A stretch of DNA of 31,405 bases from JBGSYJ01 sp041748075 (GTDB lineage Bacteria; Acidobacteriota; Thermoanaerobaculia; Gp7-AA8): positions 1 through 31,405 of the forward strand of contig JBGTDX010000171.1 in assembly GCA_041748075.1 (NCBI GenBank). Direction: 5' to 3'. Position 1 is the first letter of the stretch. Every line of letters begins with the position of its first letter. Shown here piece after piece: positions 1 to 6,937 of the stretch. Position numbers and translations under genes: made by a program. The notes below the pieces were generated by a model. The model ran no database searches, was not told where the DNA came from, and saw only the letters and a list, made by a program, of their open reading frames with translations.

Positions 1-1
1 A

Positions 2-53
2 AAAAGCAATCGACATCTCATTCTTCGACTGTTCGGCGAAATAATTGCTTTTT
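2..53. terminator. Candidate bidirectional terminator (A/T-flanked inverted repeat)
   Basis: AAAAGCAAT at 2-10 is the exact reverse complement of ATTGCTTTT at 45-53, with an inner TTCG/CGAA pairing. On the minus strand the second arm ends in a T-run, as expected for an intrinsic terminator of the peptidase gene that ends at 151. On the plus strand it would serve a gene lying left of the window. The loop is long (34 bases) and the stem AT-rich, so the call is weak. Confidence 0.3.
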
Positions 54-54
54 G

Positions 55-147
55 CACCCTTCACCCTTCACCCTTCACCCTTCACCTTTCACCCTTCACC
101 CTTCACCCTTCACCCTTCACCCTTCACCCGTCACCCTTCACCCTTCA
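55..147. repeat. Tandem heptamer repeat, 13 units of CACCCTT
   Basis: Thirteen consecutive 7-bp units run from 55 to 145, followed by a partial CA. Eleven are CACCCTT; the unit at 83 is CACCTTT and the unit at 125 is CACCCGT. Read on the minus strand the unit is AAGGGTG, so G-triplets recur every seven bases. The array begins three bases beyond the stop codon of the minus-strand peptidase gene, so it would be transcribed as a G-rich 3' untranslated segment. Confidence 0.95.
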
Positions 148-150
148 TAT

Positions 151-3021
151 TTATGGCCTCCACGCCATCGTCACCCACCAGTTCGTCTCATCCTCGAGCG
201 GCGCAGCGAGTATCCGCGCGACGCCGAGTTGAAGATCGATTCCCGCCGTGCCGAGAAGCGGAAGCGTCTCGGTCGAGACGTTCAATCGCAGGCCCGCAAG
301 CTCCAGCCAGTCGCCCGCTGACGCTCCCTCCTCGAATGCACGGTGCCGTTCGAAGAACGCCGAAAGCGGAAATCCTTCGAGAGCCAGATCCGCGGACTGA
401 CTCTCGAATTCGCTTCCCGTCAGCGTACGGGCCTCGAGTGCGGGCACCACCACGCGGCCTGCGAGCGCGCTCACCGGCATGAGGGATGGACGCCACCCTC
501 CAATTTCGAATCGATCGACCGCCGAAGCATCCCCATCGACGCTCCCTCTCTCATAGGCGACGACGATCGAGGTATCGCCGGCATTCACGCCCAGCATTCC
601 CTTTCCGATCAACCGCTGCCAGCTCTCGTCACCGGTTCTGCCGCTCTGCAGCCAGGCCGACGTCCCATACGACAGATGCCACGATCCGAACCCAAGGCGT
701 CCGCGAAGCTCGGGCGAGAGATGGATCGCACCCTGCTGGTCATCGATGCCAAGTCCATCAACGCTCTGAAGCAGGATGCCACCGCCGACCTCGAGCCGCC
801 TGTTACGCCAGACGCGGCTCCAGAGGGCTCCGAGCTCGGCACCTGTCCGCTCCAACCCGCCGGCGAGTTGTGGGTTGTCCGTCGAGAATTCTTCGTCCGA
901 TGCGAACAGGTGGCCGCTCAACTCGACCGGCCAACCGCGCCACGATCCTGCCAGGGCCGCTCCTTCAAAGCCTCGCCGACCGCCGAGCGATCCAAGCAGA
1001 AGGACACTGGACCTTCCGAGCACGTCGCCCATCCTAAGGCCGGCCTCGAACATGTCACTCGCCGGAGAATGACTGCCGCCGAGGAGTAGCGAGAGTTCCT
1101 GCCGGCCGATGCCATACGGTCGTGCGGGTCCCAGCTCGGCGACTTCGAACGGAACGACGACCCGCGCTTCGGGAGTACCTGCGAGCGGCCAGGCAGGCTC
1201 CGCGATCATGAACGATGCGCCGGGAAGCGACGTCGCATCGAGAAAACGAATATCCAGTCCGTCCGACTCGAGCGCGAGAAAGTAAACGCCGTCCGCCGAC
1301 GGGGCCGGCGCGAGGGCCGCACCTCGGGTCGTCGTGATGGTTTCGAAGCTTCCGGTCTCAGGGGACACCTGCACCAGGTCGATGAATCCGTTACGAAACA
1401 TCGACGCGTAAATCGAAGTGCCATCCACACTCCACGCAGGCTGAGCGATCGAGTAGCTGCCGGAATCGCCTGAAAGCTGGAGAACCCGTTCCGCACCGGT
1501 GTCCAGCTCCCGGAGCAGCAGCCGCCAGGCAAACTCGCTGTGACGTACATAGACGATCCGCTTTCCATCGGGACTGATACGCGGCCCATCGTAGATTTCC
1601 GTCAGCGATGCCGGGGTGATCGCTTCCACCGCTCCACTCGACAGATCCACGCGAACGAGCTGCGACATTCCGTGCCGGTTCCGCACGCCGACGGCCCAGC
1701 TTCCGTCAGGAGACGGATCGGCGTCGCGCACCCCGGCTCCGTGAGTCAGTCGCACGATCGAGCCTTCGCCGGGAGTCCAGCGATAAAGATCGGGATGCAG
1801 TTGTCCCTGGTGATCCGGTTCGAACCTTCCGAACAGGATGCTCTGCCCCTCGCCGATCCACCGCAGCGTGAGAAAGTGCTCTGTCCGGTCCCGCGCGGCA
1901 AGTTGATCGAGCGGCTCACGTGGTAGAGGCCTTCTTCGGACTGCCGGCACGTCTTCCGGATCGCGCTCGAGCAGTTTCGTGACCTGTTCCTGCCACTTCT
2001 CCTCCGCCTTCGTGTTGTCTTCAGTCGAAAGAACGACCAACCGTTCCGGCAACTCGCGATGTCGAATCACCGTGACGAGACGCTTCCCGTCGGCGGAAAC
2101 GGCAGGCTCGCCGGTCGACCATTTGAAGTCCTGCCAGAGCTCTCCCTCCCTGAGAAATGGGCGCTGACCCTGTTCGATCTCGACTGCCGAGTGGGTCAGC
2201 TCCGCCACGAATCGGTCGTAGAGTACGCGAGGTGAATCGCCGTATACACCTGCGAACGCGGCGTCGAAGCTCCGCACCTGTCGCGCAGTCAGACGAGACC
2301 AGAGGTTGCGAAGGCTGTCCGGTCCCTCCCGGTCGCGCAGCCACTCCAGATACGCCGAGCCCATGAGGTACGCCATCGACATACCCATGAAAGTGCTGGA
2401 GTCCGAAGCCATCTGAGCGTAGCTCGGCAGCGCGCCTGCCTGGGCCCACTTCCGAAGAATCGATGCGCGGATCGCGCTGTTGGGCCGGCCGGAACCGGTG
2501 AAGTCACCCTCGAGAACGGTCGCATAACCCTCGCTTACCCACCGCGGAGAGCGCACGCCGATCGGCCCGAAGGGCAGGACGCGTGAAAGCCAGCGCTGCA
2601 TCGGATTGCGCGAGGGGCGCATCAGGTGCACCAGATGTGCCTGTTCATGCACGGTGAGAAGCTCCGCCCAGTCGGCAAAGTTTCCGATCACGCTCTCCGG
2701 GCCGGGCGGGTTTGTCCAGAGCACCATCCTCGCATTGGAGAGAAAGGGCCAGGCGAAGCCGTTCGCCTGCGACATCGGATCCATCACGAGGACGTCAATC
2801 GTCTGCGGTGGTGCGTAGCCGATGTCCTCAATCAATCGTGTGCGGATCGATTCCATCCGGCCCGCGGCGAGCCGTGTCCACGCTTCGTACTCCGCCGGAA
2901 AATGAAAGCGGAAATGTTCTGTCTCGAGCGTCTGCCAGTCGGCAGAAGGAAGTTGTGACGCAACCGGCAATGAGAAGATCAGAAAGATCAGAAAGAGAGG
3001 AATGTATAGAGAACGCTTCAT
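151..3021 (-). CDS. Exported gluzincin-type metallopeptidase with PD40/TolB-like propeller and C-terminal barrel-like region
   Basis: This 956-residue protein starts with a signal peptide (about residues 1-22). A zinc-peptidase motif HEQAH lies at 125-129, and the likely third ligand is E164 in the segment WVSEGYA. This HExxH...E arrangement is that of gluzincins (peptidase MA/M1-like). Residues about 290-640 contain repeated S-x-DG segments (SADGKRL, SPDGSWA, SPDGKRI, SVDGTSI) typical of TolB/PD40 beta-propeller blades. The last 280 residues are rich in alternating hydrophobic strands and may form a barrel or surface domain, but there is no terminal aromatic signature. The ATG at 3021 follows an AGGCGG-like ribosome site. 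The protein is probably periplasmic or surface-exposed and acts on proteins or peptides; the substrate is unknown. Confidence 0.82.
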   Translation of the reverse strand: MKRSLYIPLFLIFLIFSLPVASQLPSADWQTLETEHFRFHFPAEYEAWTRLAAGRMESIRTRLIEDIGYAPPQTIDVLVMDPMSQANGFAWPFLSNARMVLWTNPPGPESVIGNFADWAELLTVHEQAHLVHLMRPSRNPMQRWLSRVLPFGPIGVRSPRWVSEGYATVLEGDFTGSGRPNSAIRASILRKWAQAGALPSYAQMASDSSTFMGMSMAYLMGSAYLEWLRDREGPDSLRNLWSRLTARQVRSFDAAFAGVYGDSPRVLYDRFVAELTHSAVEIEQGQRPFLREGELWQDFKWSTGEPAVSADGKRLVTVIRHRELPERLVVLSTEDNTKAEEKWQEQVTKLLERDPEDVPAVRRRPLPREPLDQLAARDRTEHFLTLRWIGEGQSILFGRFEPDHQGQLHPDLYRWTPGEGSIVRLTHGAGVRDADPSPDGSWAVGVRNRHGMSQLVRVDLSSGAVEAITPASLTEIYDGPRISPDGKRIVYVRHSEFAWRLLLRELDTGAERVLQLSGDSGSYSIAQPAWSVDGTSIYASMFRNGFIDLVQVSPETGSFETITTTRGAALAPAPSADGVYFLALESDGLDIRFLDATSLPGASFMIAEPAWPLAGTPEARVVVPFEVAELGPARPYGIGRQELSLLLGGSHSPASDMFEAGLRMGDVLGRSSVLLLGSLGGRRGFEGAALAGSWRGWPVELSGHLFASDEEFSTDNPQLAGGLERTGAELGALWSRVWRNRRLEVGGGILLQSVDGLGIDDQQGAIHLSPELRGRLGFGSWHLSYGTSAWLQSGRTGDESWQRLIGKGMLGVNAGDTSIVVAYERGSVDGDASAVDRFEIGGWRPSLMPVSALAGRVVVPALEARTLTGSEFESQSADLALEGFPLSAFFERHRAFEEGASAGDWLELAGLRLNVSTETLPLLGTAGIDLQLGVARILAAPLEDETNWWVTMAWRP

Positions 3022-3235
3022 GGGCCGCCTGTCTCGGAGTCCGGTTGACTGACACGCGACTCCCGGGTTTGATGTTCAACCTTCAACACGCATTCGTGTT
3101 CACACCGCAATTGTAGACTGCCCGTCGCCGGAGTCTTGCTTCCCGGTACCTGCTCCGTTTCAGTGAATTCAGATCCCCGAACACCTTCTGTCGAGAGCCG
3201 GCTTCGACGACCATCATCTTCGCCACAGGAGAAAA

Positions 3236-3718
3236 ATGCGTAACCTTTCGAGAGAACGGGGGCAGGGGGCGACCGAATACATTCTGATCATTGCGCTGGC
3301 CATCGTTTTCATTGTCGGTCTGGTCTATGTATTTCGGAGCTCAATCGGCAGCACGACGGAAAAAATGACGGCGGTCGTCTCGGATAAGACAGTTCAGACC
3401 AGGACTGCGGCTGATGCCTCTGCCTCACCCTCGAACGATAACGACCAGAGCGCTGAGAACAGCCAGGGCGGCGAGGATGGAAACGGGAGCTCACAAGCCG
3501 GCCAGGACAGCTCTGCGGCCGGGAAAGATTCCCCGGAGGAGACTTCGGACGATGGTGCCGTCACGGCGAACAAAGGCTCCGGGAGCTCGGCCGGCTCTAC
3601 CGCGAACGGAAAAATCCCGCGCGGTTCCGCCCGTGGGATGACGATCTGGTTCCTCGTCGCGATCGCAGCAATCCTCGTACTCGTCGTTGGATACTTTCTC
3701 AGCGCGTCGTCCCGATAA
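3236..3718 (+). CDS. Pilin-like small membrane protein with low-complexity linker and second membrane segment
   Basis: The 160-residue protein opens with RERG-QGATEY followed by a hydrophobic stretch (about 15-33). If it is cut after G9, glutamate falls at +5 and tyrosine at +6, as in Flp/Tad-type (class III) prepilins. Residues 55-130 are a Ser/Gly/Asp/Glu/Ala-rich low-complexity region. A second strongly hydrophobic segment lies at 135-156, which ordinary Flp pilins lack. The start is well supported: ATG at 3236 preceded by AGGAG. No prepilin peptidase or secretion ATPase is visible nearby, so it could equally be a bitopic membrane protein that only resembles a pilin. Confidence 0.7.
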   Translation: MRNLSRERGQGATEYILIIALAIVFIVGLVYVFRSSIGSTTEKMTAVVSDKTVQTRTAADASASPSNDNDQSAENSQGGEDGNGSSQAGQDSSAAGKDSPEETSDDGAVTANKGSGSSAGSTANGKIPRGSARGMTIWFLVAIAAILVLVVGYFLSASSR

Positions 3719-3812
3719 AAGGCGAGGCTATGCCATCCCGACCGGCGACTGAACTCTTCAGGCGCGATCGCGCCTTCTTCTACAGCGCTTTCGTGATCGA
3801 CGAGGTCCTGAC

Positions 3813-5165
3813 TTGATCTCGACATCCGACATTCTGGGGGCGGCGGTCATTGCGGGTGTCTTCGCAATCGTCCTCGTTTCTGCCGAGATCTGGATTCGCG
3901 TCGGGAACGCAAAGCCTGAATGGACCCGGAAGCTGGTTCACGTCGGCGGCGGGCTCGTCGGGCTCTCCCTCCCCTTTCTCATCCGATCTCCGTTCGTAGT
4001 GCTGATGCTCACGGCGTCGCTCTCCGCGATCTTCTTTCTCGGAGGCCGATTCGGGCTGCTTCGTAGCCTCCACGGGTTTGAACGGACGAGCAAAGGAAGC
4101 GAATACTACCCGCTCGCAATCTTCCTCATTTTTCTCATCGCCGCCGATCAGCCCTGGCTCTATGTCAGCGCGCTGCTCGTGCTCGCGGTTGCGGATGCCT
4201 TCGCAGCGCTGATCGGCAGCAGATATGGACGCCTCAGGTATCAGGTCGAAGACGAATACAAGAGCGTGGAAGGCTCGCTCGTATTCCTCGTCGTTGCATT
4301 CCTTGCCGTTCATCTACCGATGCTGCTGATGACAGACCTGCCGCCTGCGGTGACGGTGCTCTCCGCACTTCTCGTCGCAATGCTGGTGACGGCCTTCGAA
4401 GCGATCTCACTGCGCGGGACGGACAATCTGTTCATCCCGATCGCTGTCTGTTTCGTCCTTCAGAAAATCACGACGAAACCGCTCGCCGAGATTGCTTACC
4501 AGAACCTCAGCTTCATCGCGATCTTCCTGCTCATGGCGCTCATCGTCTGGCGTTTTCGCTCGTTCAACACCGGCGGTATGCTCGCCGTCGTTCTCTTCAC
4601 ATTCGCAACATGGTCGCTCGGGTCGAGACGATGGACGTTGCCGGTACTCCTCGCCATCATCGCCTTCGTCTTCGTCCGAGCACTCCTGATGGGACGCGAG
4701 GGTGAGCCATTGCGCGTGCGCGTGATCACACATGCCATCCTCGTCCCGTTCATCGTGCTGCTCGCCGCCAACCTCACCGGAAGGTACGGGTTTCTCTACG
4801 CTCCTTACCTGATGGCGACGATCATGGTGCTCGCTCTGGTCTGGTGGGACGGCCGGATCCGTCTGAAGCTGTTCGAGAGGTGGGGCGATGCGATTGTTGC
4901 GGGTGCCATCGGAGCGGTCGCGGCACTCGTCATTGGAATCCCGGTCTGGATGCTGGTGGCAGGCGCCCCGTCATTCGACACGCTTCGAGCGATCGCCTTT
5001 GCTGCAATTTTCATTGCCGCTCTGAACGCAGTGCTGGCCCGGATGCACCTCGAGGGCGAGCCCCCCCGCGGCTGGAGCGGCATCTCGTTCCTCCTGGCGC
5101 TCGCGTCGGCGGCCGTGATTGCGGCATTGCAATTGGCCAACGTGATCGAAGCGTTTCCGCGGTAG
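3813..5165 (+). CDS. Polytopic membrane protein, phytol/dolichol kinase-like (CTP-dependent) N-terminal half
   Basis: This 450-residue protein has about 14 hydrophobic segments. The first 220 residues carry the hallmarks of the SEC59/VTE5 polyprenol kinase family: RKLVHVGGG near residue 40, ADAFAALIGSRYG near 127-139, and KSVEGSL near 151. Family members phosphorylate isoprenoid alcohols such as dolichol or phytol using CTP or another NTP. The second half (about 225-450) adds another set of membrane helices I do not recognise. Translation probably begins at TTG 3813, preceded by GAGG at a suitable distance. The exact substrate cannot be told from sequence. The gene stands alone, about 95 bp after the pilin-like gene. 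Confidence 0.72.
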   Translation: MISTSDILGAAVIAGVFAIVLVSAEIWIRVGNAKPEWTRKLVHVGGGLVGLSLPFLIRSPFVVLMLTASLSAIFFLGGRFGLLRSLHGFERTSKGSEYYPLAIFLIFLIAADQPWLYVSALLVLAVADAFAALIGSRYGRLRYQVEDEYKSVEGSLVFLVVAFLAVHLPMLLMTDLPPAVTVLSALLVAMLVTAFEAISLRGTDNLFIPIAVCFVLQKITTKPLAEIAYQNLSFIAIFLLMALIVWRFRSFNTGGMLAVVLFTFATWSLGSRRWTLPVLLAIIAFVFVRALLMGREGEPLRVRVITHAILVPFIVLLAANLTGRYGFLYAPYLMATIMVLALVWWDGRIRLKLFERWGDAIVAGAIGAVAALVIGIPVWMLVAGAPSFDTLRAIAFAAIFIAALNAVLARMHLEGEPPRGWSGISFLLALASAAVIAALQLANVIEAFPR

Positions 5166-5192
5166 ATTTCGAGGCAGGCAATGTATTACGGT

Positions 5193-5219
5193 GTCATCCT
5201 GAGCGCAGCGAAGGATCTC
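5193..5219. repeat. Partial copy (one arm) of the dispersed palindromic repeat
   Basis: This sequence matches one arm of the repeat family seen at 13954, 22112, 28723 and 30320, with one change (GAGCGCAGCG instead of GAGCGAAGCG). No facing second arm is present, so this is a degenerate or half copy. The rest of the 5166-5405 gap shows no gene or clear structure. Confidence 0.8.
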
Positions 5220-5405
5220 CCCTGAAGAGAATCTCTCCCGAAAGCCGCGCCTCAATTGTATCGCCGGTTCGTGCGGCAATTCAGCCTAAGTGGGGTGCGC
5301 CAGCAATTCTTTCACGGAGCCTGGTCCAGCCATCCTGGGGTGAAGCCTGCCTGGCGAAGACCTCGGATTACGTTCCAGTCGGCGTCGTGATCAGTTCGTG
5401 GTCCC

Positions 5406-5495
5406 CTACGCCAGCAACGGCACTGCCGCGAGCAGCACGGCAGTCAACGCCACGATCGGTATGACAACACGTCGATTAGAGCGGACTCCAGTCAT
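5406..5495 (-). CDS. Possible 29-residue single-span membrane peptide
   Basis: A short frame directly downstream of the LacI-type gene, on the same strand, encodes MTGVRSNRRVVIPIVALTAV and continues as a hydrophobic stretch ending at a TAG. The positively charged start followed by about 18 hydrophobic residues fits a small membrane protein or the leftover signal peptide of a decayed gene. Only 18 bases separate it from the upstream stop. There is no strong ribosome site. I do not recognise a family. Confidence 0.3.
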   Translation of the reverse strand: MTGVRSNRRVVIPIVALTAVLLAAVPLLA

Positions 5496-5513
5496 GCGTT
5501 TCTCTGGTTCTTC

Positions 5514-6590
5514 CTATGGTGATGTTTTCGATTTTGAGACAGCGGTCTTCGGTTCTGCAGAATGTCGACGCGCGCCACAAGACTCGCGAATGACAAGGTG
5601 GGTAGAAACAACCTCGAGCCGGGGTGTACTGTTTTCCTGTCCGGCCTCCAGAACGAGATCGAACGCCCGCTGGCCCAGATCCGCGATATCGACGCTCACC
5701 GTGGTGAGCGGAGGCGAGACGAATCGCGCGAGCGGAATGTCGTCGAACCCGACGACCGCCATGTCGTCGGGAACGCGGACGCTCAACTCGCGCAGTGCGC
5801 AGAGCGCCCCGATAGCCATCGCATCATTGCCGGCGAAAATCGCCGAGGCATTCGCTCCGTTCAGCACGGCGGAAGCCGCGTCGTACCCGGCTGTCTCGCT
5901 GAAGTCACCGTCGAATACAAGCCCGGCCGCTCCATTGCCGGACTCCTCGAGCGATTCACTCCAGCCGCGCAGACGTTCGGCCGCGTCATTGTTGCCCTCG
6001 GGACCACGGATGAACGCGATGCGCCGATGGCCGAGCGATGCGAGATGATCCATCATCGACCGTGACGCCCGCACGTTGTCAATTGCGATCGACCAGGCGT
6101 TCGCCGCGTAGCAGTTCAGCAGCACGGCTGGCAGGCCGGCGGGAAGATGCGAGTGCACCTTCTCGGCGTCCAGCTCCGGCGCCATCACGATCAGTCCATC
6201 GACGCGACCACGCATGGCCGAGACTACGGCCGACATCTCGTTCCAGTCACTGTGAGATCCCGAAACGAGAAGGTGATATCCACGTCTTCGCGCCGCCACG
6301 TCGACTCCTCGGATCATTTCCGAGAAGAACTCGCCGTGAAGATCCGGAAGCACCAGGCCGACCGTGTTCGTGCGCCGGGTGGAGAGACTGCGCGCTCCGC
6401 CGTGAGGAACGTAGTTGAGCTCCTCCATGGCATGACGCACCCTGTCGATCGTAGGCCCGCGAACGACATTCTGATCATTGAGAACCCGGGACACGGTGGC
6501 CACCGACACGCCAGCGCGGGACGCCACGTCCTTGACAGTCGCGCCGTGCTGGCGGTTCCTGATGGCAGGCGATCTGTCGGGCTTCGTCAC
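5514..6590 (-). CDS. LacI-family transcriptional repressor
   Basis: From the GTG at 6590 the protein is 358 residues. Residues 17-41 form the LacI helix-turn-helix (ATVKDVASRAGVSVATVSRV), and the hinge region is near 63-75. The remainder is a periplasmic-binding-protein-like effector domain with the usual landmarks VGLVLPD, GHRRIAFI, NDAMAIGAL and VVGFDD. Such proteins bind a sugar or related ligand and release an operator. The frame stays open up to 6899, but that extension crosses a promoter and a perfect LacI-type operator at 6596-6650, so the GTG is preferred. No carbohydrate gene is adjacent; its targets must lie elsewhere apart from its own promoter. Confidence 0.92.
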   Translation of the reverse strand: MTKPDRSPAIRNRQHGATVKDVASRAGVSVATVSRVLNDQNVVRGPTIDRVRHAMEELNYVPHGGARSLSTRRTNTVGLVLPDLHGEFFSEMIRGVDVAARRRGYHLLVSGSHSDWNEMSAVVSAMRGRVDGLIVMAPELDAEKVHSHLPAGLPAVLLNCYAANAWSIAIDNVRASRSMMDHLASLGHRRIAFIRGPEGNNDAAERLRGWSESLEESGNGAAGLVFDGDFSETAGYDAASAVLNGANASAIFAGNDAMAIGALCALRELSVRVPDDMAVVGFDDIPLARFVSPPLTTVSVDIADLGQRAFDLVLEAGQENSTPRLEVVSTHLVIRESCGARRHSAEPKTAVSKSKTSP

Positions 6591-6595
6591 GTCAG

Positions 6596-6615
6596 AAATG
6601 TAATCGTATACATTT
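6596..6615 (-). promoter_or_regulatory. LacI-type operator, probable autoregulatory site
   Basis: The 20-mer AAATGTAATCGTATACATTT has seven-base symmetric arms (AAATGTA/TACATTT) around a central CG, the usual geometry of LacI-family operators. It lies between the inferred promoter and the GTG of the LacI-type gene, covering roughly +1 to +20, where a bound repressor would block transcription. Confidence 0.75.
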
Positions 6616-6621
6616 GATCGA

Positions 6622-6650
6622 ACGCTACGCCTGTGAAATCCGTCTGTCAA
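6622..6650 (-). promoter_or_regulatory. Sigma-70-like promoter of the LacI-type gene
   Basis: On the minus strand a perfect -35 box TTGACA (6650-6645) is followed after 17 bases by TAGCGT (6627-6622), a weak -10 box. The predicted start of transcription falls at the edge of the operator at 6596-6615, which supports the pairing. Confidence 0.5.
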
Positions 6651-6707
6651 TAAAAAACCGGAAGCCTTCTGGTTTCCCTGGGAAGCCCAGTTGCCTTGGC
6701 TCCCCGA

Positions 6708-6905
6708 ATGTCGCAGTTGCTCACTTCTGGAACCGTCGAATACATCCGTACCGACCGGAAACCATTCCTCCTCGAGACCTACACCTACCAACTCTGCTAT
6801 ACAGCCGCCGCGAACCGCTGCTACGATGTGCGCCTTTCTGCAACAGAGCAGAAAACCTTCGTCCGCTCCTATGACTTCGCCTTCCCCTTCGCGCAACATC
6901 CGTGA
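6708..6905 (+). CDS. Possible small ORF, 65 residues, unknown
   Basis: In the 347-bp gap between the LacI-type gene and the kinase, this frame has GC-rich third positions and a protein-like composition rich in Tyr, Phe and Thr (for example ETYTYQLCYTAAANRCYDVR). It ends 32 bases before the kinase start. No ribosome site or known family is visible. It could be a small unknown protein, a gene remnant, or chance. Confidence 0.25.
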   Translation: MSQLLTSGTVEYIRTDRKPFLLETYTYQLCYTAAANRCYDVRLSATEQKTFVRSYDFAFPFAQHP

Positions 6906-6937
6906 TGGGGATACGTACGTTCAGGGAGATAGCACTC

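Noticed and set aside
55..147. Heptamer array considered as a CRISPR or telomere-like sequence
   Set aside because: There are no spacers between units and the unit is only 7 bp; it is an internal tandem repeat beside a gene, so neither applies.
6591..6899. N-terminal extension of the LacI-type frame to 6899
   Set aside because: It would run through a consensus promoter and a perfect LacI-type operator and adds 103 residues not found in the family.
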